In this document: positions 16,223 to 23,414 of the stretch, piece by piece
How the letters are laid out: the number at the start of each line of letters is the position of its first letter
How positions within the stretch are numbered: position 1 is the first letter of the stretch
NCBI GenBank assembly: GCA_015064955.1
Contig: SVRD01000018.1
Coordinates: forward strand, 1 to 36,209
Source: Oscillospiraceae bacterium
Lineage (GTDB): Bacteria; Bacillota; Clostridia; Oscillospirales; CAG-382
DNA length: 36,209 nt
Direction: 5' to 3'
Notes under the pieces: generated by a model
The model's database searches: none
What the model was told of the DNA's origin: nothing
The model's input: only the letters and a program-made list of their open reading frames with translations
Program-made: the position numbers and the translations under genes

Positions 16223-16960
16223 ATGTTCTTTTCCGACATCCACACACATCTGCTTTATGCAACGGATGACGGCACCGCCACGCGAGACGAAATGTTCCGC
16301 GCGATAGATATGGCATATGATCACGGCACCCGCTTTTTGTGCGTAACGCCGCATTTCTGCCCCGAATTTTTCGGGGATAACCGTGCGCGCGCTCAAAAAT
16401 CGTTGGAAATTCTTTTGAGCTACCGTGACGAAAAGTACAAAGACCTTGAAATATTGTTCGGCAACGAGCTTTACTATACCCACGACAGCATTTCGTGGAT
16501 GAAAAACGGCTTGAGCCGCCCTATCGGCGAAACGAGATACGTGCTCGTCGAGTTCGACGTGAACTCGAGCGAGGACCATATCGCCGAGGGAGTGGACAGG
16601 CTTCTGAATATCGGCTATATCCCGATAATCGCACATGCCGAGCGCTATAAAAGGCTCTCCGCCGGCAGACTGTCGGCACTGCGCGAAAACGGCGCACTCG
16701 TTCAGATAAACGCCGAAGCATTGAATTGCGGAATAAGATTTTTCGCAAGAAATCTTCGGGCAAAAACGCTTCTTTCCGAGAAAATGGCGGACTTTGTCGC
16801 AAGCGATGCCCACGGCATCAATACCAGACCGCCGCTTATCAAAAAAGCGTTTGATTACATATCACAAGCCTACGGCAGAGAATATGCCGAAGAGCTTTGC
16901 TTGACCAACGCGAAAAAATTGCTTTTCGCAAAGAATGACACGGAGGAAACAGATGAATAA
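16223..16960 (+). CDS. cpsB: CpsB/YwqE-type PHP-family protein-tyrosine phosphatase
   Basis: Manganese-dependent phosphatase that reverses autophosphorylation of BY-kinases (245 aa). PHP metal ligands are visible in DIHTHLLYATDDG (H7, H9), VTPHFCPEFF, the central LFGNELYY, IIAHAERYKRL and the C-terminal VASDAHG. AAAGGG precedes the ATG. Its 3' end overlaps the start of the next gene by 8 bp (ATGAATAA), so phosphatase, adaptor and kinase are produced together. Confidence 0.93.
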   Translation: MFFSDIHTHLLYATDDGTATRDEMFRAIDMAYDHGTRFLCVTPHFCPEFFGDNRARAQKSLEILLSYRDEKYKDLEILFGNELYYTHDSISWMKNGLSRPIGETRYVLVEFDVNSSEDHIAEGVDRLLNIGYIPIIAHAERYKRLSAGRLSALRENGALVQINAEALNCGIRFFARNLRAKTLLSEKMADFVASDAHGINTRPPLIKKAFDYISQAYGREYAEELCLTNAKKLLFAKNDTEETDE

Positions 16961-17801
16961 CAGAATCAGCCTCAAAACGATATCGTTAAAGGACCTCTGG
17001 AACGTACTGCGCGGATGCTTCTGGTTCGTGCTCGCGGCGGGAATAGTATTCACCGTCGGTATGTATGCCTATGCAAAGGTAACCTATTCGCCCCTTTATT
17101 CGTCAAAGGGAACAATGTATCTTATCAATACCGATGCCGAGGTGGACAAGGACAATCCCCAAAGCCAGAACCAGTGGACCTATGAATACACACTCGCAAA
17201 CGTAGTTATCTCGGACACCGTATATATCCTCAAAAGCCGCACCGTGCTTGATAACGTCGGCAAGGAGATCGGCATAAATAACGGATATAATGCTCTCAGC
17301 GGCAGTATTACGATATTTCACCCCGAGGATACCCGTGTTCTCGAAATAACCGCTGTTGCCTCCACCCCCGAAAATGCAAAAAAGATCGTCGACAGCCTCT
17401 GCAAATACGGCCCCGAGGAAGCAAACAACGTGCTTCAGTACGACCGTATCCGCGTTTACGAGGAGGGCACGTACAGTAATTGGGCGATCAATCAGATAAG
17501 TTTCTCGAACTATATCAAATTCGGCATCATCGGCGGTGCACTCGTCTATCTCATCTTCCTCGCAATGTTCCTTTTCGATAACTATATTCACACCGAGGAG
17601 GATATCGAGCGTTACCTCGGAGTAAGCATTATCGGCGATATCCCCGATGCCGATGCTCCCAAGAAAAAGAATAAATATACAAACTATAAAAAGAGCTACA
17701 AGCACTCGTCGGAAAAGGGTTATTACGGCACAAGACTTGTCAATCCAAGCGAGCTCAATGCCGAACCAAAGGTCGAAATAAGCGAAGGGGAGGAAAAGTA
17801 A
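16953..17801 (+). CDS. cpsC: Wzz/CpsC-type membrane activator of the BY-kinase
   Basis: Polysaccharide co-polymerase-like membrane protein (282 aa). Transmembrane segments lie at about residues 22-43 (FWFVLAAGIVFTVGMYAYAKV) and 190-210 (FGIIGGALVYLIFLAMFLF), flanking an extracellular Wzz-type domain. The cytoplasmic tail (DIERYLGVSIIGDIPDADAPKK) should touch and activate the kinase. GGAGG 6 nt upstream of 16953 favours this ATG over the one at 16935. The tail is long and Lys/Tyr-rich (KKKNKYTNYKKSYKHSSEK), an unusual extra that could be a phosphorylation target. The next gene starts immediately after the stop. Confidence 0.9.
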   Translation: MNNRISLKTISLKDLWNVLRGCFWFVLAAGIVFTVGMYAYAKVTYSPLYSSKGTMYLINTDAEVDKDNPQSQNQWTYEYTLANVVISDTVYILKSRTVLDNVGKEIGINNGYNALSGSITIFHPEDTRVLEITAVASTPENAKKIVDSLCKYGPEEANNVLQYDRIRVYEEGTYSNWAINQISFSNYIKFGIIGGALVYLIFLAMFLFDNYIHTEEDIERYLGVSIIGDIPDADAPKKKNKYTNYKKSYKHSSEKGYYGTRLVNPSELNAEPKVEISEGEEK

Positions 17802-18491
17802 ATGGAAGCTGTAAAGCTGAGATTGCCCGGTGACAACGATTTCTTCACCGAGGAGGCATATAAGGTTCTCCGTACCAACCTTCAATTCTGCGGACAGGAC
17901 GTAAAGGTTATCGCGATAACGAGCTGTAACGAAAACGACGGCAAGACCACTGTCGCGCTCCATATCGCAAAAAGCTTTGCCGAGCTCGACAAAAGAGTTC
18001 TGCTTATCGACGCCGATATGAGAAAATCGGTTATGGCGGGCAGAAACACCAGCGCACAGTCGCACAGCGGCTTGAGCGAGGTTTTAACGGGTATGTGCCC
18101 GATAACAGAATGTCTTTATCCCGTTGTAAACAGCAAAATGCATATTCTTTTCGCAGGACAATATCCCCCCAACCCCGTCGAATTGTTGAACGGCAAATAC
18201 TTTGCCGCGCTCATCAACGAGTGCCGCAAGGTTTATGATTATATCATTATCGACACTCCGCCTCTCGGACAGGTTATCGACGCGGCTGTCGTTGCCGAAA
18301 AATGCGACGGTGCGGTTATGGTGCTCGGAAACTCCAAGGTGCACTACCGTATGGCGCAGGAGGTTATCGAGCAGATCAAAAAGAGCGGCTGTAAAATGCT
18401 CGGCGTTGTCCGTAATAACCGCAAGCAGAGCAACCGCAAATATTACTACCGCAAATATTACCACCACGACAGCAAATCAAAAAAGAAATAA
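17802..18491 (+). CDS. cpsD: CpsD/CapB-type bacterial tyrosine kinase (BY-kinase)
   Basis: Cytoplasmic autophosphorylating tyrosine kinase (229 aa). Nucleotide motifs: Walker A in TSCNENDGKTTVA (K48, T49), Walker A' VLLIDADMRKS near 67-77 and Walker B YIIIDTPPLGQ. The Walker A has Asn where the common form has Gly (usual GxGKS context). The C-terminus carries the Tyr cluster RKYYYRKYYHH near 213-223, the expected autophosphorylation site. With CpsB and CpsC it makes a complete control circuit, yet no glycosyltransferase or polymerase gene follows. The operon ends at a terminator, so its target pathway must lie elsewhere. Confidence 0.93.
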   Translation: MEAVKLRLPGDNDFFTEEAYKVLRTNLQFCGQDVKVIAITSCNENDGKTTVALHIAKSFAELDKRVLLIDADMRKSVMAGRNTSAQSHSGLSEVLTGMCPITECLYPVVNSKMHILFAGQYPPNPVELLNGKYFAALINECRKVYDYIIIDTPPLGQVIDAAVVAEKCDGAVMVLGNSKVHYRMAQEVIEQIKKSGCKMLGVVRNNRKQSNRKYYYRKYYHHDSKSKKK

Positions 18492-18497
18492 AATACC

Positions 18498-18530
18498 GCC
18501 CGTATGTCAATAGATATGCGGGCAGTTTTT
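18498..18530 (+). terminator. Terminator of the cps module
   Basis: 10-bp stem GCCCGTATGT / ATATGCGGGC (two wobble pairs) with loop CAATAG, followed by GTTTTT. It directly precedes the promoter of psd. Confidence 0.8.
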
Positions 18531-18536
18531 ATAGCG

Positions 18537-18565
18537 TTGACAATCTGTTCGGAAAAGGTTATAAT
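18537..18565 (+). promoter_or_regulatory. Perfect consensus promoter of psd
   Basis: TTGACA at 18537-18542, 17-bp spacer, TATAAT at 18560-18565. A second TATAAT lies at 18572-18577. In-frame codons upstream of 18612 overlap this promoter and cannot be part of psd. Confidence 0.92.
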
Positions 18566-18611
18566 TAATCGTATAATGCCGAAAAATGTATGTTTCGCAA
18601 AGGAGCTTGTT

Positions 18612-19481
18612 ATGATAAAGGACCGCAACGGAAATATAATCGCAACCGACAGCGCACAGGGCGGTATGCTCGATTTTCTGTATAAAAACGCATTCGGACG
18701 CTTTGTTACAAAGCTTCTTTCGCGCAAATTCATTTCCGAGCTCGGCAGGCTCTATATGGAATCACCGCTTTCAAAGCGCCATATTTCCAAGCTTATCAAA
18801 GAGAATAATATTGATATGAGCGAATACGAAAACCGCGAGTTTTCTTCGTTCAACGATTTCTTCACCCGCAAGCTCGCCGACGGCGGCAGAAGCTTCGATA
18901 TGTCGCCGGAAGTAGTTATCGCCCCTGCCGACAGCAAGCTCACCGCTTACGATATAAACGAGGATTCGCTTTATCATATCAAGGGCTGTGATTATTCGGT
19001 AAAATCGCTTCTCGGAGGTGACGAGGAGCTTGCAAAACGCTTCTATGGCGGAAAATGCCTTGTCTACCGTCTCTCCGTCGATAATTACCACCGCTATTGC
19101 TATATGGATTCGGGTATTGAGGAATACTATCGTCATATCCCCGGAATATACCATACCGTCAACCCGATCGCTCTCGAGTATTACGACGTCTACGGCAAAA
19201 ACTGCCGCGAGCTTACAATGCTCAAAACCGATAATTTCGGCAGCGTCGCATATATCGAGGTCGGCGCGATGATGGTCGGCAAGATCAATAACGTTCACCC
19301 CGAAAACCGCTTTGAGCGCGCGGAGGAAAAGGGATTTTTCTCGTTCGGCGGCTCGACTATCGTGCTTTTGTACGAAAAGGACAAAATCGTACTCGATTCG
19401 GATATTGCCGAAAACAGCAGCCAAGAGATCGAAACCTGTGTGAAGATCGGCGAGCGTGTCGGTATTCGTGCGGAGGCATAA
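18612..19481 (+). CDS. psd: Phosphatidylserine decarboxylase proenzyme
   Basis: Makes phosphatidylethanolamine from phosphatidylserine at the membrane (289 aa). The proenzyme cleaves itself to form a pyruvoyl group. The cleavage motif is G246-G247-S248-T249 (FSFGGSTIVLL), a GGST variant of the usual LGST. Other family blocks are RLSVDNYHRYCYMDSG, the HTVNPIAL segment, and VGAMMVGKINNVHPE. AAAGGAG lies 6 nt before the ATG at 18612. It is followed after only 1 bp by the DUF4855-like gene, so they share a message. No phosphatidylserine synthase gene is nearby. Confidence 0.95.
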   Translation: MIKDRNGNIIATDSAQGGMLDFLYKNAFGRFVTKLLSRKFISELGRLYMESPLSKRHISKLIKENNIDMSEYENREFSSFNDFFTRKLADGGRSFDMSPEVVIAPADSKLTAYDINEDSLYHIKGCDYSVKSLLGGDEELAKRFYGGKCLVYRLSVDNYHRYCYMDSGIEEYYRHIPGIYHTVNPIALEYYDVYGKNCRELTMLKTDNFGSVAYIEVGAMMVGKINNVHPENRFERAEEKGFFSFGGSTIVLLYEKDKIVLDSDIAENSSQEIETCVKIGERVGIRAEA

Positions 19482-19482
19482 T

Positions 19483-21543
19483 ATGGAATATAAAAATATC
19501 GCTCTCGGAAAAGAAATCGCGATCGAATCGCTTGCTCCGATAGAAAACAGCTATAAAAGCGTCGAAAAGGGGAGCAAGGATATGCTCACCGACGGAAAGA
19601 TCGGCGACCCTTCGGATTGCTACGGCGGCGAATGGGCGCATTTTTACCGCGGTGTCGGCCGTGTGCTCACTCTCGACCTTTCGGATATCTGTGCGGTAAA
19701 TGCCGTTGAGCTCGGCTTTATTCACGATATCGGCAAGGGTATCTATTCTCCCGAATCGGTGCGCTTCTCGCTTTCGGAAAACGGTGTTGATTTTTATTTC
19801 GCAGGCGAGGTCGAAGCCCCCTATCCCGCCTCGTTTTCGATGCAGACGAGAGCCGTTTATTCAATAATATTCAAAAACGATATCCGCGCACGCTATGTCA
19901 GAGCCGAGTTTACTGTTGAGGTAAATTCCTTTGCCGACGAATTCAAGGTGCTCGGACGTGCTGCCGAAAGCTACGATATGTCCCCCTCGGGCAAAAGGCT
20001 CGAATATACGGAAAAGAATCGCTATGCAGCCCGCGATTCGCTCGGAGGAGTATGCGATATCCCGCTCATCTATTTCGGATATTGGCCCGAAAACGAGCGC
20101 ATCGGCAAAATCACGAGCGATGATTTTCTGCCCTATCTCGCATATATCGACGAAAACGGCAACCCGATAGATACGATGTTCGATTCGATCCTTATGCTCA
20201 TGCTCCAAGGCCGTTGTCCCTCGGGCGCGAGCCTCGGATATCACGGCGAAGCATCGAAGCTGTCCGATTGGGAATATATTATTTCCGAGCTTTTCGGAGA
20301 GGGAATCAACCTTACCGCGCTCAACGATGCTGTCGGTCGGCTGAAAGGGAAAATATTCGAAAAGGACTATAAGCACAAGGTGTTTCTCACCGCGCCCGTG
20401 CCGAAGATTTCGCTCTCGCCCTTTGGCGATATGAACGGCGACGGTATCGAGGAAAAGCTTTTGTCTACCGACGATTGCGTCGATGCGTATATCTGGTTTG
20501 TCGATGCGGTCAAGCGCCGCTTCGATGCCGAATGCTTTGAAAATCTTCGGTTAGAGGGCTATTTCTGGTGCAACGAATCGCTCTCCCGTGCGACACGTGA
20601 CGACGAGGAATATTTCGCAAAACGCTGTGTCGATGCACTTCACGAACGCGGATATAAATGTATATTTATCCCGTATTTTCAGGCGGGCGGCTGTGAAAAG
20701 GCGGAACGCGTCGGCTTTGACTGCACTACAATGCAGCCGGGTCTGTCGTTTCAGGCGGCACTTCAGCATAACCCTCATTTGTCTTTTGCCGATTTTACCT
20801 CGCTGTGCAAAAAATACGGCTTCGGCGTCGAGCTCGAAATACATCAGGGTGTCAAAAATGAACAAGAACGCGAAAAATATATCGCGCTGTTCGATTCTTA
20901 CCTCCGCGAATGTATGAACAACAGAATGATGACCGAAACCGTCCACACCTATTATCAGGTTGCGGGCCCCGGAGTTTTCCATTATTGTGCTTATTCAAAG
21001 CTTGCTCCCGTGCGCGCTGTCTACGACAAGCTTTATAAATTCATCAAGGGCACTCTGACCGAATCGGATTTTGCCACGACCGAGCCGAACAGCGACTCTG
21101 CCGAAACACCTTCCGCAGATTCTCCCACCGCAGAATTGCACGCCGCAGATTCACCCGCCGAGGAAATCAACGAATCGGTCGAGAAAACGGCAACCGAAAT
21201 CACCGAGGAATCGGCAAACGGAATCATCGGTGAAGTGTTACCCGAATCGCTCGAACTTCCCGAAATTTTCTCGAAAATCCCCAAACTTCCCGAAATCTCC
21301 GAAAATTCATCGAGTATTTCCGAGCGATCCGAGATCCCCGAAAATTCATCGAGCATTCCCGAACCTCAAGAGATCCCCGAAAAGCTTCAAACTGTTTGCG
21401 ATAGCATGCGTGAAAAACCGCAAGTAAGAACCGAAAAGCAAGACAGATCGGGACTTAAAAAGAAGATCGCCATCGGTGCGGGTATTGCCGCCGCTGTCGG
21501 AGCCGCCTATGCGATCGTCAAGGCAATAAAGGAAAAAGACTGA
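19483..21543 (+). CDS. DUF4855-type protein with a C-terminal membrane tail
   Basis: Large protein of 686 aa. Residues 1-165 look like a discoidin/F5-8C-type fold (NIALGKEIAIES, LTDGKIGD, LTLDLSDICAVNAVELGF, VRFSLSENGVDFYFAGE, ARYVRAEF). Residues about 180-510 match the DUF4855 pattern, probably a TIM-barrel glycosidase-like fold (DDFLPYLAYIDENGNPIDTMFDS, LRLEGYFWCNES, GYKCIFIPYFQAGG, GVELEIHQGVKNE). A low-complexity Ser/Pro/Glu stretch follows (LPEI and IPEN repeats). The end is a basic-flanked hydrophobic helix (IAIGAGIAAAVGAAYAIV). There is no N-terminal signal peptide, which is odd for this family; a tail-anchored topology would leave the domain in the cytoplasm. CGGAGG precedes the ATG. 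Enzymatic activity is unknown. Confidence 0.85.
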   Translation: MEYKNIALGKEIAIESLAPIENSYKSVEKGSKDMLTDGKIGDPSDCYGGEWAHFYRGVGRVLTLDLSDICAVNAVELGFIHDIGKGIYSPESVRFSLSENGVDFYFAGEVEAPYPASFSMQTRAVYSIIFKNDIRARYVRAEFTVEVNSFADEFKVLGRAAESYDMSPSGKRLEYTEKNRYAARDSLGGVCDIPLIYFGYWPENERIGKITSDDFLPYLAYIDENGNPIDTMFDSILMLMLQGRCPSGASLGYHGEASKLSDWEYIISELFGEGINLTALNDAVGRLKGKIFEKDYKHKVFLTAPVPKISLSPFGDMNGDGIEEKLLSTDDCVDAYIWFVDAVKRRFDAECFENLRLEGYFWCNESLSRATRDDEEYFAKRCVDALHERGYKCIFIPYFQAGGCEKAERVGFDCTTMQPGLSFQAALQHNPHLSFADFTSLCKKYGFGVELEIHQGVKNEQEREKYIALFDSYLRECMNNRMMTETVHTYYQVAGPGVFHYCAYSKLAPVRAVYDKLYKFIKGTLTESDFATTEPNSDSAETPSADSPTAELHAADSPAEEINESVEKTATEITEESANGIIGEVLPESLELPEIFSKIPKLPEISENSSSISERSEIPENSSSIPEPQEIPEKLQTVCDSMREKPQVRTEKQDRSGLKKKIAIGAGIAAAVGAAYAIVKAIKEKD

Positions 21544-21570
21544 GTCGGACTGAGAGAAACGAAGTTATTT

Positions 21571-21625
21571 TTCACGAAAAGTGAGCGTCGGCGTAGATAA
21601 CTACGACAGTCGAGCTTTTCGTGAA
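21571..21625. other. Long two-part hairpin in the 3' region of the psd operon
   Basis: Outer 11-bp arms TTCACGAAAAG / CTTTTCGTGAA enclose an inner stem GTAG/CTAC plus GTC/GAC with loop ATAA. It could stabilise the mRNA 3' end or be a decayed repeat element. No T-run follows directly. Confidence 0.65.
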
Positions 21626-21670
21626 AGCCCTTGAAAATACAATAAAAAATCAATTTCCTTATATAAAAAG

Positions 21671-21704
21671 AATCGAGCTTCAAAGTAAAAAATGAAGCTC
21701 GATT
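21671..21704. terminator. Intrinsic terminator of the psd operon
   Basis: Perfect 12-bp arms AATCGAGCTTCA / TGAAGCTCGATT, loop AAGTAAAAAA, followed by TTTTG. The same stem sequence is used again at 26381-26411. Confidence 0.82.
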
Positions 21705-21761
21705 TTGCGTGATTATTTCTTTCAAGGGCGTAAAGAACGAGTTTGTCTTCTGTCCGAGCAA

Positions 21762-21787
21762 AAAGGCTTGGTGCTTGCCAAGCCTTT
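21762..21787 (-). terminator. Terminator of the 45-aa gene
   Basis: 10-bp arms AAAGGCTTGG / CCAAGCCTTT with loop TGCTTG. On the minus strand a T-run follows, so it ends transcription from the small gene at 21825-21962. Confidence 0.8.
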
Positions 21788-21824
21788 CGCTTTGAAAACG
21801 AAAATGAAAAGCGAAAATATGTTA

Positions 21825-21962
21825 TCAACCGCCGAAGCAGGCAGTGAAAAGCGTGAGCAACGATATGAACAAAGCCGATCCCGTCACGCCCTTGATAAAA
21901 CCGTTTATAAAACCGTCGCGGTCATTTACGGCTCTTTTCGCCAATGCAACGAATTCTTTCAT
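21825..21962 (-). CDS. Small protein (45 aa) with one hydrophobic segment
   Basis: This short gene has a perfect AGGAGG (21976-21971) 8 nt before ATG. The protein begins MKEFVALAKRAVNDRDGF. It has an amphipathic, charged N-terminal half and a hydrophobic second half (GSALFISLLTLFTACFGG) that could insert into the membrane. A TATAAT lies about 45 bp upstream (22013-22008), and a strong terminator lies 38 bp downstream. It is therefore a complete one-gene unit. I recognise no family. A membrane-active small peptide or toxin-like role is only a guess; no antisense partner is obvious. The CF ending resembles a lipobox without a following chain, which is probably chance. Confidence 0.75.
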   Translation of the reverse strand: MKEFVALAKRAVNDRDGFINGFIKGVTGSALFISLLTLFTACFGG

Positions 21963-22007
21963 TTCTGTGTCCTCCTAAAAGCGTTTTTGTATCGTTTCTA
22001 TGGCTTT

Positions 22008-22013
22008 ATTATA
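22008..22013 (-). promoter_or_regulatory. -10 box of the 45-aa gene
   Basis: TATAAT on the minus strand, about 46 bp before the start codon. No convincing -35 is found at 16-18 bp, so this rests on the -10 and the gene context. Confidence 0.5.
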
Positions 22014-22060
22014 TCGGTTTCGGTGTCCCATAAACAGTACAGTGAATCACTTTTTCAAAA

Positions 22061-22094
22061 AAATATTGCCGCAAATTTCTTCACGGCAATATTT
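22061..22094 (-). terminator. Terminator for the 75-aa gene transcript
   Basis: 11-bp arms AAATATTGCCG / CGGCAATATTT, loop of 12 nt, followed on the minus strand by seven T. It would end a message from the gene at 22275-22502 with a 3' untranslated region of about 180 nt, or a separate small RNA from 22095-22274. Confidence 0.85.
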
Positions 22095-22274
22095 CTGTTG
22101 TAAGTGAAGCCCTTGCCGAGTGAGCTTTTCCGCTTTTAAAAAGGAGATTTCAAGAAAACATAGTATGCGGAAAAGTATTTTTCGGCGTACAGGGTATTTC
22201 TTTTTCCTTTTTGAAGCTGAAACGGTCGTTAAAGCAAAATAACTTCACTTCTTGGAATGGTCTACATTCCGAAA

Positions 22275-22502
22275 TTACAGGTCATCGGCATCCTGAACAG
22301 GTCTTGAATATCTGTCCTTGGGCACACCGGTATAACTGCCGAGAATATCGGAATTCATTTCGGGAACCATATTGTTCAGTCCGAATAGGTCCGTAACGAG
22401 ATTTGTGGGATATCCGGCGTTGGCTGCCAACGGATGAGGATGATAGTTCTTGTCCCCACCGTCAATGCCTTTGGGAAACCTGTATTTTTGACGTTTTCCC
22501 AT
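22275..22502 (-). CDS. Small conserved-looking hypothetical protein (75 aa) ending in a PVQDADDL motif
   Basis: The ATG has AGGAG about 8 nt upstream. The protein is hydrophilic, with a basic N-terminus (MGKRQKYRFPKG), a central segment NLVTDLFGLNNMVPEMNSD, and the ending ILGSYTGVPKDRYSRPVQDADDL (SYTG and PVQDADDL blocks). I recall similar SYTG...PVQDADDL endings in small uncharacterised clostridial proteins, but give no function. A hairpin (CGAACGAA/TTCGTTCG, 22519-22539) sits in its leader just before the ribosome site. It is divergent from ruvX. It has no membrane segment and no cysteines. Confidence 0.82.
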   Translation of the reverse strand: MGKRQKYRFPKGIDGGDKNYHPHPLAANAGYPTNLVTDLFGLNNMVPEMNSDILGSYTGVPKDRYSRPVQDADDL

Positions 22503-22518
22503 AATTGATGCTCCTGTC

Positions 22519-22550
22519 CGAACGAATCTCTTTCGTTCGATGTTATTATA
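22519..22550 (-). promoter_or_regulatory. -10 box and leader hairpin of the 75-aa gene
   Basis: TATAAT on the minus strand at 22550-22545 without a good -35, followed by an 8-bp perfect hairpin (arms CGAACGAA / TTCGTTCG, 22519-22539) ending 5 nt before AGGAG. The hairpin occupies the first bases of the transcript and could stabilise it or control ribosome access. Confidence 0.55.
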
Positions 22551-22582
22551 TCCGCAACAGACAAAACAATACGCGATTCAGG

Positions 22583-22611
22583 TTGACAAATTTCGGAAAA
22601 TATTTTAAAAT
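22583..22611 (+). promoter_or_regulatory. Promoter of ruvX
   Basis: TTGACA at 22583-22588, 17-bp spacer, TAAAAT at 22606-22611. It lies back-to-back with the promoter of the 75-aa gene. Confidence 0.85.
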
Positions 22612-22637
22612 GAATTCAAACAGAAAGGGTATTTGCT

Positions 22638-23054
22638 ATGAGAGTAATAGGAATAGATTACGGCGATGCAAGAGTCGGTCTTGCCGTAAGCGACGAAACG
22701 GGATTTCTTGCCTCCGCGGTCTGCACGGTAAACGTCAGCGGTATGCGCGACGCTTGTAAAAAGGTTGCCGAAAAAATAAAAGAGCTCGGCGGTACGCTTA
22801 TCGTGCTCGGCTTGCCGAGGAATATGGACGGAAGCGAATCCTTCCGCGCCGAAAAGACCCGCGCCTTCGCCGAAATGATCATCGAGGCAACCGAACTCGA
22901 GCTTGTGTTTGTCGACGAGCGTCTTTCGACAGTCGAGGCATATACCTATATGAATATTACCGACTTCAACGGCAAAAAACGCAAAAAGGTCGTCGACGCC
23001 CTTTCCGCGCAAATAATCCTGCAATCCTATCTCGACTCCAAGGGGAGAAAATAA
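22638..23054 (+). CDS. ruvX: Putative pre-16S rRNA nuclease / Holliday-junction-resolvase-like protein YqgF
   Basis: RNase H-fold protein of 138 aa (standard length), linked to 16S rRNA 5'-end maturation and annotated in older work as a Holliday junction resolvase. Catalytic acidic residues are in GIDYGDARVGLAVSD (D7), FVDERLSTVEA and the C-terminal KKVVDALSAQIILQSYLD; the block VLGLPRNMDGSE is diagnostic. AAAGGG precedes the ATG. It stands alone with its own promoter and terminator. Confidence 0.95.
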   Translation: MRVIGIDYGDARVGLAVSDETGFLASAVCTVNVSGMRDACKKVAEKIKELGGTLIVLGLPRNMDGSESFRAEKTRAFAEMIIEATELELVFVDERLSTVEAYTYMNITDFNGKKRKKVVDALSAQIILQSYLDSKGRK

Positions 23055-23059
23055 AACAA

Positions 23060-23084
23060 AAAAAGACGGATATACCGTCTTTTT
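23060..23084. terminator. Bidirectional terminator between ruvX and the tRNA-Pro locus
   Basis: 10-bp arms AAAAAGACGG / CCGTCTTTTT with loop ATATA and T-runs on both sides. On the minus strand it directly follows the displaced tRNA 3' end at 23089-23115, as a terminator follows a genuine tRNA gene. Confidence 0.88.
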
Positions 23085-23088
23085 ATTT

Positions 23089-23115
23089 TGGTCTGAGTGA
23101 GAGGATTTGAACCTC
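23089..23115 (-). repeat. Displaced copy of the tRNA-Pro 3' end (candidate attachment-site remnant)
   Basis: These 27 bp exactly repeat the last 27 bases of tRNA-Pro(CGG) at 23328-23354, including the T-loop, acceptor 3' strand and CCA. On the minus strand the T arm reads AGAGG-TTCAAAT-CCTCT. No D arm, anticodon arm or 5' acceptor partner precedes it. The two copies are 239 bp apart in the same orientation, as expected for the two ends of something inserted at a tRNA 3' end. Confidence 0.8.
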
Positions 23116-23327
23116 TCGCGGCCCACACCGTTCGCATAGTCGCAAGCCGCGCCGTCTTTCGCCGCCTTGCCTTGCTTCTTGCTCTGCGGTGCTCACTACG
23201 CAAAAAACGATTCCCCGAATCGTTTTTTCTTGTTCCCCCTTGGTCCCGTGTTCGTGCCCAATCGACCGTCGGTTCAATATTACTCAAAAAATAAAAAACA
23301 AGAAGCCCGAAGACTTCTTGCTTTTTA
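23116..23327. other. 212-bp segment between the two tRNA-Pro 3' ends
   Basis: No gene fits here. It contains a hairpin with perfect 12-bp arms (AAAAAACGATTC / GAATCGTTTTTT, 23202-23228), a GC-rich inverted repeat near 23116-23155, and the tRNA-Pro terminator at 23299-23320. A 10-base block CGGGACCAAG on the minus strand matches the anticodon arm of tRNA-Pro. Confidence 0.6.
23299..23320 (-). terminator. Terminator of tRNA-Pro
   Basis: Stem CAAGAAG / CTTCTTG with an 8-nt loop, followed on the minus strand by TTTTTTATTTTTT. It lies 7 bp after the tRNA CCA end. Confidence 0.88.
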
Positions 23328-23404
23328 TGGTCTGAGTGAGAGGATTTGAACCTCCGGCCTCTTGGTCCCGAACCAAGCGCTCTACCAAACTGAGCCACAC
23401 CCAG
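23328..23404 (-). tRNA. tRNA-Pro, anticodon CGG
   Basis: 77-nt complete tRNA with encoded CCA. Acceptor stem CTGGGTG / CACTCAG (one G-U), discriminator A. The anticodon stem is CTTGG/CCAAG with loop TTCGGGA, giving anticodon CGG. The T arm is GGAGG-TTCAAAT-CCTCT. A consensus promoter lies a few bases upstream and a strong terminator follows. Confidence 0.95.
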
Positions 23405-23414
23405 ATACCAACGT

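Noticed and set aside
18504-18611. N-terminal extension of psd
   Set aside because: It overlaps the terminator of the previous operon and the consensus promoter; AAAGGAG marks the start at 18612.
21705-22103. 132-codon plus-strand open frame
   Set aside because: It spans two minus-strand terminators and is antisense to the 45-aa gene.
23116-23180. A second complete tRNA before the displaced 3' end
   Set aside because: No 7-nt anticodon loop, D arm or matching 5' acceptor strand can be formed; only the T arm and 3' acceptor strand are present.
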